This document shows positions 36,860-50,782 of a stretch of 64,000 nt of DNA, one piece after another (the first letter of the stretch is position 1; each line of letters opens with the position of its first letter). This DNA is from Stutzerimonas frequens (GTDB lineage: Bacteria > Pseudomonadota > Gammaproteobacteria > Pseudomonadales > Pseudomonadaceae), in contig NZ_JAMOHM010000005.1 of the NCBI RefSeq assembly GCF_024448335.1, positions 237,613 to 301,612 on the forward strand. Direction: 5' to 3'. The translations under genes and the position numbers were made by a program. Under the pieces are notes generated by a model. It was given only the letters and a program-made list of their open reading frames with translations, was not told where the DNA came from and made no database searches.

Positions 36860-37621
36860 TCAGTTCTTCAAGCGATAGCCGGTCTTGAAGATCCACCACA
36901 CCGCCAGCAGGCAGGCGGCGAGGAAGCCGAGGATCATCGCCAGGCTGATGCCGACGCTGATGTCCGAGACACCGTAGAAGCTCCAGCGGAAGCCGCTGAT
37001 CAGGTAGACCACCGGGTTGAACAGGGTGACCTTCTGCCACAGCGGCGGCAGCATCTCGATGGAGTAGAAGCTGCCGCCGAGAAAGGCCAAAGGCGTGACG
37101 ATCAGCGCCGGGACGATCTGCAGCTTCTCCCAGCCGTCGGCCCAGATGCCGATGATGAAGCCGAACAGGCAGAAGGTAATCGCCGTCAGCACCAGAAACA
37201 GCGCCATCATCAGCGGATGCTGAATCTCGTAGTCGACGAACAGCCGCGCGGTGATGAGGATGATCACGCCGAGCACCAGCGACTTGGTCGCCGCCGCACC
37301 GACGTAGCCGATGACGATCTCGATGTAGGACACCGGCGCCGACAGCACCTCGTAGATCGTCCCCGAGTAGCGCGGCATGTAGATGCCGAACGAGGCATTG
37401 GAAATGCTCTCGGTGAGCAGCGCCATCATGATCAGGCCGGGAATGATGAACGCGCCGTAGGGGATGCCGTGCATCGCCTCCATGCGCGCGCCGATGGCCG
37501 AGCCGAATACCACGAAGTAAAGCGACGTCGAGATCACCGGGGTGGCGATGCTCTGCAGCAGGGTGCGCCAGGTGCGCGCCAGTTCGAACAGGTAGATCGC
37601 GCGGATCGCGTAGAAATTCAT
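36860..37621 (-). CDS. yadH: ABC-2 type exporter permease (YadH-like)
   Basis: This 253-aa inner-membrane protein has six hydrophobic segments and the ABC-2 family's final module ([15 protein letters not shown] followed by a helix near the C terminus). It pairs with the ATPase gene 12 bp upstream. The YadGH-type exporters have no assigned substrate. It is the last gene before the convergent metK terminator region. Confidence 0.87.
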   Translation of the reverse strand: MNFYAIRAIYLFELARTWRTLLQSIATPVISTSLYFVVFGSAIGARMEAMHGIPYGAFIIPGLIMMALLTESISNASFGIYMPRYSGTIYEVLSAPVSYIEIVIGYVGAAATKSLVLGVIILITARLFVDYEIQHPLMMALFLVLTAITFCLFGFIIGIWADGWEKLQIVPALIVTPLAFLGGSFYSIEMLPPLWQKVTLFNPVVYLISGFRWSFYGVSDISVGISLAMILGFLAACLLAVWWIFKTGYRLKN

Positions 37622-37633
37622 GCGGGCTTTTCC

Positions 37634-38557
37634 TCAGCGACCGTGAACAAGGTTGACGAAGATTTCTTCAAGCGAGCTCTGGCTCGACTGCAGGTCCTTG
37701 AAATCGATGCCGTGGGCGGCCAGCCGCCTGAGCAGCTCGGCGATACCGGTGTCCTCGTGTTGGGCATCGAAGGTGAACACCAGCTGATTGCCGGCATCAG
37801 TCAGCTCCAGCGGATAGTCGGCCAGCTCGCCCGGGATCGCCGCCAGCGGACGCTGCAAGTGCAAGGTCAGCTGTTTCTTGCCGAGCTTGTGCATCAGCAC
37901 ATGCTTGTCCTCGACGAGGATGATCTCACCCTTGCTGATCACCCCGATGCGGTCGGCCATTTCCTCAGCCTCCTCGATGTAGTGCGTGGTGAGGATGATG
38001 GTCACGCCGCGCTCGCGCAGGCCGCGGACCATCTCCCACATGTCGCGACGCAGCTCGACGTCGACGCCGGCGGTGGGCTCGTCGAGGAACAGGATCGATG
38101 GCTCGTGGGACAGCGCCTTGGCGATCATCACGCGGCGCTTCATGCCGCCGGAAAGCTCCAGAATTCGGGCATGGCGCTTGTCCCATAACGACAAATCGCG
38201 CAACAGTTTCTCCAGGAACGAATCGTCAGGCGCCTTGCCAAATAGCCCGCGCGAAAAACGCACCGTCGCCCAGACGCTTTCGAAGCCCTCGTTGAACAGC
38301 TCCTGCGGCACCAAGCCGATCTTCGAGCGGGCGGCGCGGTAGTCCTGAACGATGTCGTGGCCGTCGACCAGCACCCGCCCGCTGCCGGGGTTGACGATGC
38401 CGCAGATGATGCTGATCAGCGTGGTCTTGCCGGCGCCGTTCGGCCCGAGCAGGGCGAAGATCTCGCCCTTGCGGATCTCGAGGTCGATGCGCTTGAGCGC
38501 CGGGTGGCCGGAAGCGTAGGTCTTGGTGAGCTGCTCGATGGCGATCACTGGTTGCAC
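37634..38557 (-). CDS. yadG: ABC transporter ATP-binding protein (YadG-like)
   Basis: This 307-aa ATPase carries Walker A ([10 protein letters not shown]), the signature [10 protein letters not shown], Walker B ([12 protein letters not shown]) and the switch His (LTTHYIEE). A C-terminal domain of about 75 residues follows the nucleotide fold. The start is a GTG at 38557 ([14 protein letters not shown]), which gives the size of E. coli YadG (308) and has a GAG-rich ribosome site; the open frame to 38749 overlaps the divergent oxidoreductase promoter. It is coupled to the YadH permease gene. Confidence 0.9.
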   Translation of the reverse strand: MQPVIAIEQLTKTYASGHPALKRIDLEIRKGEIFALLGPNGAGKTTLISIICGIVNPGSGRVLVDGHDIVQDYRAARSKIGLVPQELFNEGFESVWATVRFSRGLFGKAPDDSFLEKLLRDLSLWDKRHARILELSGGMKRRVMIAKALSHEPSILFLDEPTAGVDVELRRDMWEMVRGLRERGVTIILTTHYIEEAEEMADRIGVISKGEIILVEDKHVLMHKLGKKQLTLHLQRPLAAIPGELADYPLELTDAGNQLVFTFDAQHEDTGIAELLRRLAAHGIDFKDLQSSQSSLEEIFVNLVHGR

Positions 38558-38729
38558 GGGCTCGTCTCTTCGAGGAATCAGGGGCGGAATTGTAGATAAA
38601 AACGCAACGCAGAGCGCCGCCGTCTCCCAGTCACGCTTCGTAGTGACCGTGATCATGGCGGCGTCGCGGCGCTGCATAGATGCTTGGAAGCGCTGGCACA
38701 CGGGTCGCCAGCAAGGAGGCTTTCCCGAG

Positions 38730-41818
<3,089 letters not shown>

Positions 41819-41877
41819 GGGACTTTCGCCCCACCCAGCTGTCGATAGAGGCTGAATAACAATCATGGAGGCGAGGC

Positions 41878-42258
41878 ATGTCTTTGCGACATTGGCCATT
41901 TGCCCTGCTGATCGGTACGGCCGTCATCAGCCCGCTGCTGGCAGCCCCTTCGACCGTCGAGAGCCGGTGCCAGACCGAGCGTCAGGCGCTGGGCGAGCAG
42001 CTGCAACAGGCACGCCTGCAGGGCGACAAGCTGCAACAGACGCAGCTCAACCACGAGCTGCAGACCCTGACCGAGCAATGCCAGGGCCTGGTCGCGCTGC
42101 ATCCGCGGCAGGTCGAGTACGAGCGCGTCTATGGTGAGGTGGAGCGGCGCGAAACGCTGTTACGCCAGGCGCTGGGTACCGGCGATGCGCAGCTGATCGA
42201 GCTGCGCCGCAATCAGCTGGCCAAGTCCCGGGAAAAGCTCGAGGCGCTGCGCCAATGA
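41878..42258 (+). CDS. DUF1090 family periplasmic protein
   Basis: This 126-aa protein has a signal peptide (about 22 residues, ending PLLAAP) and a long charged helical region with heptad-like spacing, two Cys residues (ESRC, EQCQ), typical of the YqjC/DUF1090 family. Function unknown. GGAGGCG lies a few nt before the ATG. It converges on the cytochrome gene with 6 bp between stops. Confidence 0.85.
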   Translation: MSLRHWPFALLIGTAVISPLLAAPSTVESRCQTERQALGEQLQQARLQGDKLQQTQLNHELQTLTEQCQGLVALHPRQVEYERVYGEVERRETLLRQALGTGDAQLIELRRNQLAKSREKLEALRQ

Positions 42259-42264
42259 CTCACC

Positions 42265-42711
42265 TCAATAGGCACGAAATTCCTTGTGGCAGGTCTCGCA
42301 GGCATCCTCGACGCGCTGGAACGCCGGCGCCACACCCTCGGCCGTGACCGGCGCAGCCGTGGTCACTTCGACCAGCGCGGCCGTTTCGGCCTCCAGCGCA
42401 CGTGCCAGCTCGTTGAAGCGTTCCTGACGCTGCCAAACGTCGTCGCGCGCATCGCTCTGTTCTTCCTTCACCTCGGGGTAATGGTGCCACGGCTGCCGCG
42501 AAAGCTCGTCCAGCTTGACCGCACCGGAGCGAAAGGCGTTGCCATCGAAGGGAATGCGCCCGCGCAACATTCCGCCCAGGTCTTCCTTGGTATCGAGCAT
42601 TGCCTGATAGATCGCCTTGCGCTTGCCCAGCGGCGAATTGGGATCGACCCGATCGCAGCCCGTCAGCGCCAGGACAGCAAGCAGGGGCAGGCTCAGCAAA
42701 CTCAGCTTCAT
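42265..42711 (-). CDS. Class II cytochrome c (c-556/c' type) lipoprotein
   Basis: This 148-aa protein has a lipoprotein signal (LALTGC, Cys19) and a four-helix cytochrome c' body ending in the haem-attachment motif CETCHKEFRAY at the extreme C terminus, the normal place for this class. It should be anchored to a membrane facing the periplasm. Partner unknown; a membrane flavocytochrome lies 2.2 kb away, with no proof of a link. No ribosome-site anomaly noted. Confidence 0.87.
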   Translation of the reverse strand: MKLSLLSLPLLAVLALTGCDRVDPNSPLGKRKAIYQAMLDTKEDLGGMLRGRIPFDGNAFRSGAVKLDELSRQPWHHYPEVKEEQSDARDDVWQRQERFNELARALEAETAALVEVTTAAPVTAEGVAPAFQRVEDACETCHKEFRAY

Positions 42712-42814
42712 GGTTCAACCACTCGTCGATGCAAAGCGCGGGATTATCCCCGTCCATGCGCGGCTGAACAAATCAGTCGGATTTCGACTTCGTCAGCAAA
42801 GATTGCTCGGCAGG

Positions 42815-43252
42815 CTATTGCGACCAGCTGCCGCCAGCGCTTTCGCAATCGATCTTGGCCTGGGCCCGATCACTGGCGTGATAGTGATAGGTGACGATCG
42901 TCGCATCACCGCCCACCTGGCTGGGCAAGGTACCGTTCTTCGCCTGGGATCCGGTGGCACGCTCGTTGGCCAGCGTTTCCGCCGTCATCGGCGCGGTGCA
43001 GACACCGAAGTGGCCGTCGGGACAGCTGTCGCGAAGCTCGCGGCGCGAATTTCTCACGGCCTCGTTGTCCTGGCAGACCCAGTCGATGGCGTCGTCCTTG
43101 TCCACGCCGTGGAATTCGAAACACTGCTCGGTCACCACTGGCGCAGGAACCGCACCGGAGGTTTCGCTGTGCACATAGCAGGATTTGGCAGCGGCAGGCA
43201 GGCTGAAAGCGCCGACAAGTAACACGGGCGCTAAGCGAAGCATAGGGTTCAT
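42815..43252 (-). CDS. Hypothetical secreted protein with six cysteines
   Basis: This 145-aa protein has a clear signal peptide (ending SLPAAAK) and a mature domain of about 120 residues containing six Cys residues, consistent with three disulphides. I recognise no family. GGAG lies about 6 nt before the ATG. It is transcribed away from the antiporter gene and ends 103 bp from the cytochrome gene. Confidence 0.65.
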   Translation of the reverse strand: MNPMLRLAPVLLVGAFSLPAAAKSCYVHSETSGAVPAPVVTEQCFEFHGVDKDDAIDWVCQDNEAVRNSRRELRDSCPDGHFGVCTAPMTAETLANERATGSQAKNGTLPSQVGGDATIVTYHYHASDRAQAKIDCESAGGSWSQ

Positions 43253-43426
43253 GGCGGTCTCCTGAAACGGTTTCGCCCGGCAAGGTTCACCGAACCTTCT
43301 GGTTCGACGCCGCGCCCTGCGCTGAGTTCGTCACCCACCGCCTGGCCGGCAAAGCCGGGCGCAGCCGGCACCAATCGCGTACCTGGCGAGTCCACCCTTG
43401 CATCACCGACCTCATGCGAGGGTTTC

Positions 43427-44680
43427 ATGCTCGAACTCGCCGCAATATTCATCAGCCTCACGGCGCTGCTCGCCTACGTCAATTACCGCTTCATCGGCCT
43501 GCCCCCGACCATCGGCGTGATGGCTACCGCGCTGCTGTTCTCCTTGTTGTTGCACGGTCTGGCCATGCTCGGCCTGCCACTGCTCGAGCAACGCATCGAG
43601 GCGCTGGTCGGGCGGATCGACTTCAATCACCTGCTGATGGACGGCATGCTGTCGTTTCTGCTGTTCGCCGGCGCACTGCACATCAATCTGGCCGATCTGC
43701 GCGCCCGGCGCTGGGCCATCGGCCTGCTGGCGACGGTCGGCGTGCTGTTCTCCACCGCTGTGATCGGCCTGGGCAGCTGGTGGATCTTCGGGCTGTTCGG
43801 GCTGCAGCCGCCGCTGATCTTCTGCCTGCTGTTCGGCGCACTGATCTCGCCGACCGACCCGATTGCCGTGCTCGGCATCATGCGCTCGGCGGGCGCACCC
43901 AAGGCGCTGGAGACCACCATTGTCGGGGAGTCGCTGTTCAATGACGGCGTCGCGGTGGTGGTGTTCACCGTGCTGCTCGGCGTGCTGGCGCGCGGAGAGG
44001 CGCCGGGGGCTGGCGAGGCGCTCTGGCTGTTCGTCGAGGAAGCCGGAGGCGGTATTCTGCTCGGCGCCCTGCTCGGGGCGCTGACCTTCGCCCTGCTCAA
44101 GAGCATCGACCAGTATCAGGTCGAGGTCCTGCTGACGCTCGCGTTGGTGCTGGGCGGTTACACGCTGGCGACACATCTGCACGTATCCGGCCCGATCGCC
44201 ATGGTCGTAGCCGGGCTGATCATCGGCAATCAGGGCCGACGCCATGCAATGTCCAGGCATACGCGGGAAAACCTGGACAATTTCTGGGAGCTGCTGGACG
44301 AAATCCTCAATGCCGTGCTGTTCGTGCTGATCGGCATGGAACTGGTGCTGCTACCGTTCAGTGCCCAGTACCTGCTGATCGCCCTCTGCGTGACGCTGTT
44401 GATACTGACCACACGCCTCGCCGCAGTCGGCCCGGCAGCGCTGGCGTTGCGTGCTGCAGGCCGCGCTTTGCCTGCCGGCACCGTACGCATCCTGACCTGG
44501 GGCGGATTGCGCGGCGGCATCTCGGTCGCGCTGGTCCTGGCACTGCCGGCCAGCGAAGAGCGCAACCTGCTGCTCAACATCACCTACCTGGTCGTCCTGT
44601 TCTCGATCCTGGTGCAAGGGCTGAGCATCGGCCGGCTGGTCCGACGAATCTGCCGCGGCAGCTCGGCCAGCACTTACTGA
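43427..44680 (+). CDS. CPA1-family sodium/proton antiporter
   Basis: This 417-aa transporter has about 12 helices and the CPA1 hallmarks [15 protein letters not shown] and [14 protein letters not shown], where the Asp residues carry cation exchange, plus a late arginine ([12 protein letters not shown]). It resembles NhaP/YjcE-type antiporters. Ion preference cannot be told. GAGGG lies 4 nt before the ATG. The ahcY promoter begins within the next 10 bp, with no terminator between. Confidence 0.92.
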   Translation: MLELAAIFISLTALLAYVNYRFIGLPPTIGVMATALLFSLLLHGLAMLGLPLLEQRIEALVGRIDFNHLLMDGMLSFLLFAGALHINLADLRARRWAIGLLATVGVLFSTAVIGLGSWWIFGLFGLQPPLIFCLLFGALISPTDPIAVLGIMRSAGAPKALETTIVGESLFNDGVAVVVFTVLLGVLARGEAPGAGEALWLFVEEAGGGILLGALLGALTFALLKSIDQYQVEVLLTLALVLGGYTLATHLHVSGPIAMVVAGLIIGNQGRRHAMSRHTRENLDNFWELLDEILNAVLFVLIGMELVLLPFSAQYLLIALCVTLLILTTRLAAVGPAALALRAAGRALPAGTVRILTWGGLRGGISVALVLALPASEERNLLLNITYLVVLFSILVQGLSIGRLVRRICRGSSASTY

Positions 44681-44688
44681 CGGACAGC

Positions 44689-44717
44689 TTGGGATTGCCG
44701 GCGGTCATCGCTATAAT
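44689..44717 (+). promoter_or_regulatory. Sigma-70 promoter of the ahcY-metF operon
   Basis: TTGGGA (44689-44694), a 17-nt spacer and a perfect TATAAT (44712-44717) lie just after the antiporter stop codon. Transcription would start near 44724, placing the riboswitch about 40 nt into the leader. Confidence 0.75.
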
Positions 44718-44763
44718 CGCCGGGCTTCACGCGATCGACTCCGCTTCGATCGTGCCCGCCACC

Positions 44764-44858
44764 CGTCCGAGGGGCGCTGCAGCAGGTTGCTCTGTCACAG
44801 AGCGGGCCTGTCAGGCTCGGATGGGGCGTTTCCTAGAACGCATCAACGGCGCCCATTC
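44764..44858 (+). ncRNA. S-adenosylhomocysteine (SAH) riboswitch
   Basis: The ahcY leader shows the SAH riboswitch pattern: TCCGAG (44766-44771) pairs with CTCGGA (44816-44821) to make P1, the conserved GGGGCGCTGCAG follows the 5' strand, and CAGGCTCGG closes it. A downstream AACGGCGCCC (44845-44854) can pair with GGGGCGC to form the pseudoknot. This element is known upstream of ahcY in many pseudomonads, where SAH binding raises expression. Boundaries are by eye. Confidence 0.85.
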
Positions 44859-44885
44859 GCATCTATACGAATGGAGAACTCTTCG

Positions 44886-46292
44886 ATGAGTGCTGTCATG
44901 ACGCCTGCCGGTTTCACCGACTTCAAGGTCGCCGACATTTCCCTGGCCGCCTGGGGCCGCCGCGAGATCATCATCGCCGAATCGGAAATGCCCGCCCTGA
45001 TGGGCCTGCGCAAGAAGTACGCCGCCGAGCAGCCGCTCAAGGGCGCGAAAATCCTCGGCTGCATCCACATGACCATCCAGACCGCGGTGCTGATCGAGAC
45101 GCTGATCGCCCTCGGCGCCGAAGTGCGCTGGTCGTCCTGCAACATCTTCTCCACCCAGGATCAGGCCGCTGCCGCCATCGCCGCCGCTGGCATCCCGGTA
45201 TTCGCCTGGAAGGGCGAGACCGAGGAGGAATACGAGTGGTGCATCGAGCAGACCATCCTCAAGGACGGTCTGCCGTGGGACGCCAACATGGTGCTCGATG
45301 ATGGTGGCGACCTGACCCAGATCCTGCATGACAAGTACCCGCAGGTACTTGAGCACGTGCACGGCATCACCGAGGAAACCACCACCGGTGTGCACCGCCT
45401 GCTCGACATGCTCAAGGGCGGCACCCTGAAAGTGCCGGCGATCAACGTCAACGACTCGGTCACCAAGAGCAAGAACGACAACAAGTACGGCTGCCGCCAC
45501 AGCCTCAACGACGCCATCAAGCGCGCCACCGATCACCTGCTCTCCGGCAAGCAGGCGCTGGTCATCGGCTACGGCGACGTGGGCAAGGGCTCGGCACAGT
45601 CGCTGCGCCAGGAAGGCATGATCGTCAAGGTCTCCGAGGTCGACCCGATCTGCGCCATGCAGGCCTGCATGGACGGCTTCGAGCTGGTTTCCCCCTACAA
45701 GAACGGCATCAACGACGGCACCGAAGCCAGCGTCGATGCCGCGCTGCTGGGCAAGATCGACCTGATCGTCACCACGACCGGTAACGTCAATGTGTGCGAC
45801 GCCGGCATGCTCAAGGCGCTGAAGAAGCGCGCCGTGGTGTGCAACATCGGTCACTTCGACAACGAGATCGACACCGCCTTCATGCGCCAGAACTGGGGCT
45901 GGGAAGAGGTCAAGCCGCAGGTGCACAAGATCCACCGCACCGGCAAGAGCGTCGATCCGGCCAATGATGACTATCTGATCCTGCTCGCCGAAGGCCGTCT
46001 GGTGAACCTGGGCAACGCCACCGGTCACCCGAGCCGGATCATGGACGGCTCCTTCGCCAACCAGGTGCTCGCGCAGATCCACCTCTACAACGAGAAGTTC
46101 GCCGACCTGCCGGTGGCCGAGAAGACCCAGAACGTCACCGTCATGGTCTTGCCGAAGAAGCTCGACGAGGAAGTGGCGCTGGAGATGGTCAAGGGCTTCG
46201 GTGGTGTGGTCACCCAGCTGACCGCCAAGCAGGCCGAGTACATCGGCGTGACCGTCGAAGGTCCGTTCAAGCCGGACAGCTACCGCTACTAA
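44886..46292 (+). CDS. ahcY: S-adenosylhomocysteine hydrolase
   Basis: This 468-aa NAD-dependent enzyme splits SAH to adenosine and homocysteine, relieving product inhibition of methyltransferases. Visible features are [17 protein letters not shown] near the N terminus, NAD motif [10 protein letters not shown], and the C-terminal KPDSYRY. The start at 44886 ([15 protein letters not shown]) has GGAGAA upstream, just after the riboswitch. metF follows 70 bp downstream in the same operon. The gene name sahH is also used. Confidence 0.97.
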   Translation: MSAVMTPAGFTDFKVADISLAAWGRREIIIAESEMPALMGLRKKYAAEQPLKGAKILGCIHMTIQTAVLIETLIALGAEVRWSSCNIFSTQDQAAAAIAAAGIPVFAWKGETEEEYEWCIEQTILKDGLPWDANMVLDDGGDLTQILHDKYPQVLEHVHGITEETTTGVHRLLDMLKGGTLKVPAINVNDSVTKSKNDNKYGCRHSLNDAIKRATDHLLSGKQALVIGYGDVGKGSAQSLRQEGMIVKVSEVDPICAMQACMDGFELVSPYKNGINDGTEASVDAALLGKIDLIVTTTGNVNVCDAGMLKALKKRAVVCNIGHFDNEIDTAFMRQNWGWEEVKPQVHKIHRTGKSVDPANDDYLILLAEGRLVNLGNATGHPSRIMDGSFANQVLAQIHLYNEKFADLPVAEKTQNVTVMVLPKKLDEEVALEMVKGFGGVVTQLTAKQAEYIGVTVEGPFKPDSYRY

Positions 46293-46362
46293 GCAGGTCA
46301 TGCCGCCGACCACTGAGCCCTGGCGCTCGGGGTCGGCGACGTGCAGCTCAAGGAATTTCTGT

Positions 46363-47214
46363 ATGACCTCTTCGAACCGCCCGTCCATCAGCTTCGAGTT
46401 CTTCCCCACCAAGACCGAAGCCGGGCATGAAAAACTGCTGAACGTGGCCCGCCAGCTGGCAGGCTATCAGCCCGACTTCTTCTCCTGCACCTACGGTGCC
46501 GGTGGCTCGACGCGCGACCGCACCCTGAACACCGTGCTGCAACTCGACGGTGAGGTGAAGATCCCCACCGCGCCGCACCTTTCCTGTGTCGGCGACACCA
46601 AAGCCGAGCTGCGCGAGCTGCTGAACCTCTACAAGAGTGCCGGCATCAAGCGCATCGTCGCCCTGCGCGGCGATCTGCCGTCGGGTATGGGCATGGCCAG
46701 CGGCGAGCTGCGCTACGCCAATGAGCTGGTGGAGTTCATCCGCGCCGAAACCGGTGACCACTTCCATATCGAGATCGCCGCCTATCCGGAGATGCATCCC
46801 CAGGCGCGCAACTTCGAGGACGACCTGGCCAACTTCGTGCGCAAGGCCAAGGCCGGCGCCGACAGTGCAATCACCCAGTACTTCTTCAATGCCGACTGCT
46901 ATTTCTACTTCGTCGAGCGCGTGCGCAAGCTCGGGGTGGAAACGCCAGTGGTGCCCGGCATCATGCCGATCACCAACTACAGCAAGCTGGCGCGTTTCTC
47001 CGATGCCTGCGGTGCGGAGATTCCGCGCTGGGTACGCAAGCAGCTCGAAGCCTACGGCGACGACATGCAGAGCATCCAGGCCTTCGGCGAGCAGGTGATC
47101 ACCGAGATGTGCCAGAAGCTGCTGGCCGGCGGCGCCCCGGGCCTGCACTTCTACACGCTGAACCAGGCCGAACCGAGCCTGGCGATCTGGAACAACCTCG
47201 GGCTGTCGCGTTGA
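46363..47214 (+). CDS. metF: 5,10-methylenetetrahydrofolate reductase
   Basis: This 283-aa FAD enzyme reduces methylene-THF to methyl-THF, the methyl donor for methionine synthesis. Family features are ISFEFFPTKTEAG at the start, SCTYGAGGSTRDRT, and the GDLPSG/PEMHP segments. AAGGA lies 8 nt before the ATG at 46363. Together with ahcY and metK it covers most of the methyl cycle. Confidence 0.96.
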   Translation: MTSSNRPSISFEFFPTKTEAGHEKLLNVARQLAGYQPDFFSCTYGAGGSTRDRTLNTVLQLDGEVKIPTAPHLSCVGDTKAELRELLNLYKSAGIKRIVALRGDLPSGMGMASGELRYANELVEFIRAETGDHFHIEIAAYPEMHPQARNFEDDLANFVRKAKAGADSAITQYFFNADCYFYFVERVRKLGVETPVVPGIMPITNYSKLARFSDACGAEIPRWVRKQLEAYGDDMQSIQAFGEQVITEMCQKLLAGGAPGLHFYTLNQAEPSLAIWNNLGLSR

Positions 47215-47220
47215 GTTCCG

Positions 47221-47248
47221 GCCAGCTCCGGGGAAATACGGAGCTGGC
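47221..47248 (+). terminator. Hairpin after metF
   Basis: GCCAGCTCCG / CGGAGCTGGC forms a perfect 10-bp stem with an 8-nt loop, 6 bp after the metF stop. No T-tract follows, so termination may be weak. Confidence 0.5.
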
Positions 47249-47301
47249 TAATGAACCCGTGACCTGCGACACTGTCAGAGCAATGCGGCGTTAACAGGCT
47301 C

Positions 47302-47310
47302 TGTTATACT
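47302..47310 (+). promoter_or_regulatory. Extended -10 promoter element for rhlE
   Basis: TGTTATACT is a TGnTATACT extended -10 box. No good -35 is seen. It would give an rhlE leader of about 130 nt before the ATG at 47447. Confidence 0.45.
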
Positions 47311-47446
47311 CCGCGCTTCCGCCAGGCTTACGCCCGGATGTCGCCATCACCATGCGCGGCAGGACCGGACGGGATCGCACGCCAGTCGCGATTCGGGCCA
47401 GGCATGATCATCCCAGGGCATCGCCCCTTACAAGACAGGATTACTC

Positions 47447-49261
47447 ATGTCCTTTGCTTCCCTCGGTCTCTCCGAGGCTTTGGCCGGTACCGTCGAGGCC
47501 GCCGGTTACACCCAGCCTACTCCCGTGCAACAGCGGGCCATTCCCGCCGTGTTGCAAGGCCGTGACCTGATGGTCGCCGCCCAGACCGGAACCGGCAAGA
47601 CAGGCGGCTTCGCCCTGCCGGTACTCGAACTGCTGTTTCCGGGTGGTCACCCGGACCGTGAACATCGCTACGGCCCGAAGCAGCCGCGCGTGCTGGTGCT
47701 GACACCGACCCGCGAACTCGCCGCCCAGGTTCACGACAGCTTCAAGATCTACGCCCGCGACCTGCCGCTGAAAAGCGCGGTGATCTTCGGCGGCGTCGGC
47801 ATGAACCCGCAGATCCAGGCCGTCGCCAAGGGCGTCGACGTGCTGGTGGCCTGCCCCGGTCGCCTGCTCGACCTGGCCAACCAGAAGGCCATCGACCTGT
47901 CGCACGTGGAAATCCTCGTCCTCGACGAAGCCGACCGCATGCTCGACATGGGCTTCATCCATGACGTCAAGAAGGTCCTGGCCAAGCTGCCGGCCAAGCG
48001 CCAGAACCTGCTGTTCTCGGCCACCTTCTCCAAGGACATCACCGACCTCGCCGGCAAGCTCTTGCACAATCCGGAGCGCATCGAGGTCACCCCGCCGAAC
48101 ACCACAGTCGAGCGCATCGAACAGCGCGTGTTCCGCGTCGCCGCCAGTCACAAGCGCGCCCTGCTCGCCCACCTGATCACCCAGGGCGCCTGGGAACAGG
48201 TGCTGGTCTTCACCCGTACCAAGCACGGCGCCAACCGCCTGGCCGAGTACCTGGAGAAGCACGGCCTGCCGGCTGCCGCGATTCACGGCAACAAGAGCCA
48301 GAACGCGCGCACCAAGGCCCTGGCCGACTTCAAGGCCAACCAGGTGCGCATTCTGGTGGCCACCGATATCGCTGCCCGCGGCCTGGACATCGATCAGCTG
48401 CCGCATGTGGTCAACTTCGAGCTGCCCAATGTCGAGGAAGACTATGTGCACCGCATCGGCCGCACCGGCCGTGCCGGGCGCAGCGGTGAAGCCATTTCGC
48501 TGGTGGCGCCGGACGAGGAAAAGCTGCTCAAGGGCATCGAGCGCATGACCAAGCAGCGCATTCCGGATGGCGATCTGCAGGGCTTCGATGCCAGCAGCAT
48601 CGAAGCCGAGAAGCCGGAAGTACGCGAGCCCCGCCAACCGCGCCCGCAGCGTGGCGAGCGCAAGGCACGTGGCGAACGCGACAAGCCGGCAGAAAAGGGC
48701 GGCGAGCAGAAGGAGCGCAACCGCCGCAGCAAGAGCAAGGCGCGCAAGCCCGCCCGTGATGGCGCGGCCGCCCAGGGCCCGGTCGTCGCCGGGCCGCCCC
48801 AGCTGCCACCGGACCGGGCGCCGGACGAGTTCCTCGATGACGAGGTGGACAACTTCGGCAACCGGGTGGACTACGTGAGCCCCTATCAGAACAAGCAGAA
48901 CCGCGGACGTCGCTCCGGCGGCCAGGCCCAGCCCGGCTCCGCACCGCGCGCAGCCGGAGGCGCGCGCAATGGCGGCGGCGCAGCGGGCGGCAAGGGCAAG
49001 CGTTCGGCTGCGGGCCAGGGCCAGACTGCGCGCAATGGCCAGCCACGCAACGGTCAGCCACGACGCAAGAACGAAGGCCGGCGCATCGATGAACCGGTCG
49101 TCACGCGCCAGGAAGCGGCCAAGCCGCGCGAGAAGCAGCCGGTGATCATCCACAAGGAATCGAAGATCGACCGCCTGCCGAGCCTGGAGCAGCTCGAGCA
49201 GCTGCCGTCTCGCCCGCGTGGCGAAAAGCCGGCGCTGCTGACGCGCAACCGCGAGGCCTGA
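47447..49261 (+). CDS. rhlE: DEAD-box RNA helicase RhlE
   Basis: This 604-aa protein has a DEAD-box core ([42 protein letters not shown], residues about 1-370) and a long basic, low-complexity tail (about 390-604) rich in R, K, G, Q and P, likely an unstructured RNA-binding arm. RhlE acts in ribosome assembly and RNA decay. ATG at 47447 follows AGGA. It sits between metF and the efflux operon, as remembered from P. aeruginosa, and ends at a strong terminator. Confidence 0.93.
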   Translation: MSFASLGLSEALAGTVEAAGYTQPTPVQQRAIPAVLQGRDLMVAAQTGTGKTGGFALPVLELLFPGGHPDREHRYGPKQPRVLVLTPTRELAAQVHDSFKIYARDLPLKSAVIFGGVGMNPQIQAVAKGVDVLVACPGRLLDLANQKAIDLSHVEILVLDEADRMLDMGFIHDVKKVLAKLPAKRQNLLFSATFSKDITDLAGKLLHNPERIEVTPPNTTVERIEQRVFRVAASHKRALLAHLITQGAWEQVLVFTRTKHGANRLAEYLEKHGLPAAAIHGNKSQNARTKALADFKANQVRILVATDIAARGLDIDQLPHVVNFELPNVEEDYVHRIGRTGRAGRSGEAISLVAPDEEKLLKGIERMTKQRIPDGDLQGFDASSIEAEKPEVREPRQPRPQRGERKARGERDKPAEKGGEQKERNRRSKSKARKPARDGAAAQGPVVAGPPQLPPDRAPDEFLDDEVDNFGNRVDYVSPYQNKQNRGRRSGGQAQPGSAPRAAGGARNGGGAAGGKGKRSAAGQGQTARNGQPRNGQPRRKNEGRRIDEPVVTRQEAAKPREKQPVIIHKESKIDRLPSLEQLEQLPSRPRGEKPALLTRNREA

Positions 49262-49280
49262 GCCGCGCGCCCGGAACGAA

Positions 49281-49308
49281 AACGCCGCCCATCGGGCGGC
49301 GTTTTTTT
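49281..49308 (+). terminator. Terminator after rhlE, partly bidirectional
   Basis: AACGCCGCCC and GGGCGGCGTT form a 10-bp stem with an ATC loop and a run of T residues on the plus strand. On the minus strand TTTTCG follows, so it could also end the efflux operon message. Confidence 0.9.
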
Positions 49309-49357
49309 ATCCACTCGACGACCATTCCCCAGGACCGGGGACAGCCGTCGATGTCAC

Positions 49358-50782
49358 TCAGCCCTCGGCGGGCGCCGCCTGCAGCGTTTCCTGCCAGCCA
49401 CCGCCCAGGGCCTTGAACAGATTGACCTCGCTGGTCATCTGCGCGAGGCGATCGCTGATCAGCTGCTGCTGCACACTGAACAACTGGCGCTGCGCATCGA
49501 GCACGGTCAGATAGCTGTCCACGCCTGTGCGATAACGGCGCTCGGCAAGGTTGTAGTAGTCCTCGCTGGTCGCCAGCAGATCGCGCTGCGCCTGCACCTG
49601 GCGGGTGTAGGTGGCCTGCGCCGCGAGGCCATCGGCCACTTCGCGGAATGCGGTCTGGATCGCCTTCTCGTACTGCGCCACCTGAATGTTCTTGCTGATC
49701 TCTGCGTAGTCCAGATTCGCCCGCAACTGGCCGGCATTGAAGATCGGCACGCTGATGCTCGGCGAGAAACTCCAGTAACCGGAACCGCCGTCGAACAAGC
49801 CGGACAGCTCACGGCTGGCGGTACCTGCCGCACCGGTCAGGCTGATGCGCGGGAAGAAGGCCGCGCGCGCCGCGCCGATGCTGGCGTTGGCCGCGCGCAG
49901 CTGATACTCCGCCTGCAGGATGTCAGGGCGCTGCTGCAGCAGATCCGAGGGCAGTCCGACCGGCAACGGTGCCAGCTGGGTCCGCTCCAACCGATCGTCT
50001 GCCGGCAGACCGGTCGGCAATGCCTGCCCCAGCAACAACGTCAGTGCGTTGCGATCCTGCGCCACCAGACGCGTGTACTGCTCGATACTCACCCGCGCAC
50101 TGTCCACTGCACTGCGCGCCTGGCGCAGCTCCAGCGCCGAGGCGACACCGACATCGAAGCTGCGCTGAGTCAGGCCCAGGCTTTCCTCGTAGGTCTTGAG
50201 CGTATCGCGGGTGACCTGCAGCAGCGCCTGATCGGCCTGCAACGTCAGCCAGGCATTGGCGACACTGGCGATCAGGCTGATCTGCGTGCTGCGCTGCGCG
50301 GCCTCGCTGGCGAAGAACTCTTCCAGGGCCTGGTCGCGCAGGCTGCGCAGGCGGCCGAACAGATCCAGCTCCCAGGACACGCCGAAGGTGGCGCTGTACT
50401 GACTGCTGATGGCCGGCTCGCCGCTCATGTTCAGATCGCCCGGTGTACGGCTGCGGGTGCCAGCGCCATCGGCGCTCACCGCCGGCAGCACATCGGCGCG
50501 CTGCACGCGGTAAAGCGCACGGTAGGCATCGACGTTCAGCGCGGCGACGCGCAGGTCGCGGTTGTTCTCCAGCGCGACCTCGATCAGCTGCTGCAGCGCC
50601 GGATCACGGAAGAACTCGCGCCAGCCGAGCGCCTGCGCCCGAGCCTCGGGGGATGCCTTCGAATAGGCTTCGCCCTGCGGCCAGTCGGCCGGGACCGGCG
50701 CATCCGGACGCTGATACTCGGGGATCAGCGAGCAGCCACTCAGCGCCGCCACGAGCGCGAGACTCAACAGAGACTTGTTCAC
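49358..50782 (-). CDS. oprM: RND efflux outer-membrane channel (OprM/TtgC type)
   Basis: This 474-aa outer-membrane factor has a lipoprotein signal (VAALSGC, Cys17) and two OEP repeats forming the trimeric beta-barrel/alpha-tunnel, with [13 protein letters not shown] after the lipid anchor as in OprM. It starts at a GTG that overlaps the stop of the pump gene by 4 bp (GTGA), with GGAGG upstream. It completes the tripartite pump that exports antibiotics, solvents and dyes. Confidence 0.93.
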   Translation of the reverse strand: MNKSLLSLALVAALSGCSLIPEYQRPDAPVPADWPQGEAYSKASPEARAQALGWREFFRDPALQQLIEVALENNRDLRVAALNVDAYRALYRVQRADVLPAVSADGAGTRSRTPGDLNMSGEPAISSQYSATFGVSWELDLFGRLRSLRDQALEEFFASEAAQRSTQISLIASVANAWLTLQADQALLQVTRDTLKTYEESLGLTQRSFDVGVASALELRQARSAVDSARVSIEQYTRLVAQDRNALTLLLGQALPTGLPADDRLERTQLAPLPVGLPSDLLQQRPDILQAEYQLRAANASIGAARAAFFPRISLTGAAGTASRELSGLFDGGSGYWSFSPSISVPIFNAGQLRANLDYAEISKNIQVAQYEKAIQTAFREVADGLAAQATYTRQVQAQRDLLATSEDYYNLAERRYRTGVDSYLTVLDAQRQLFSVQQQLISDRLAQMTSEVNLFKALGGGWQETLQAAPAEG

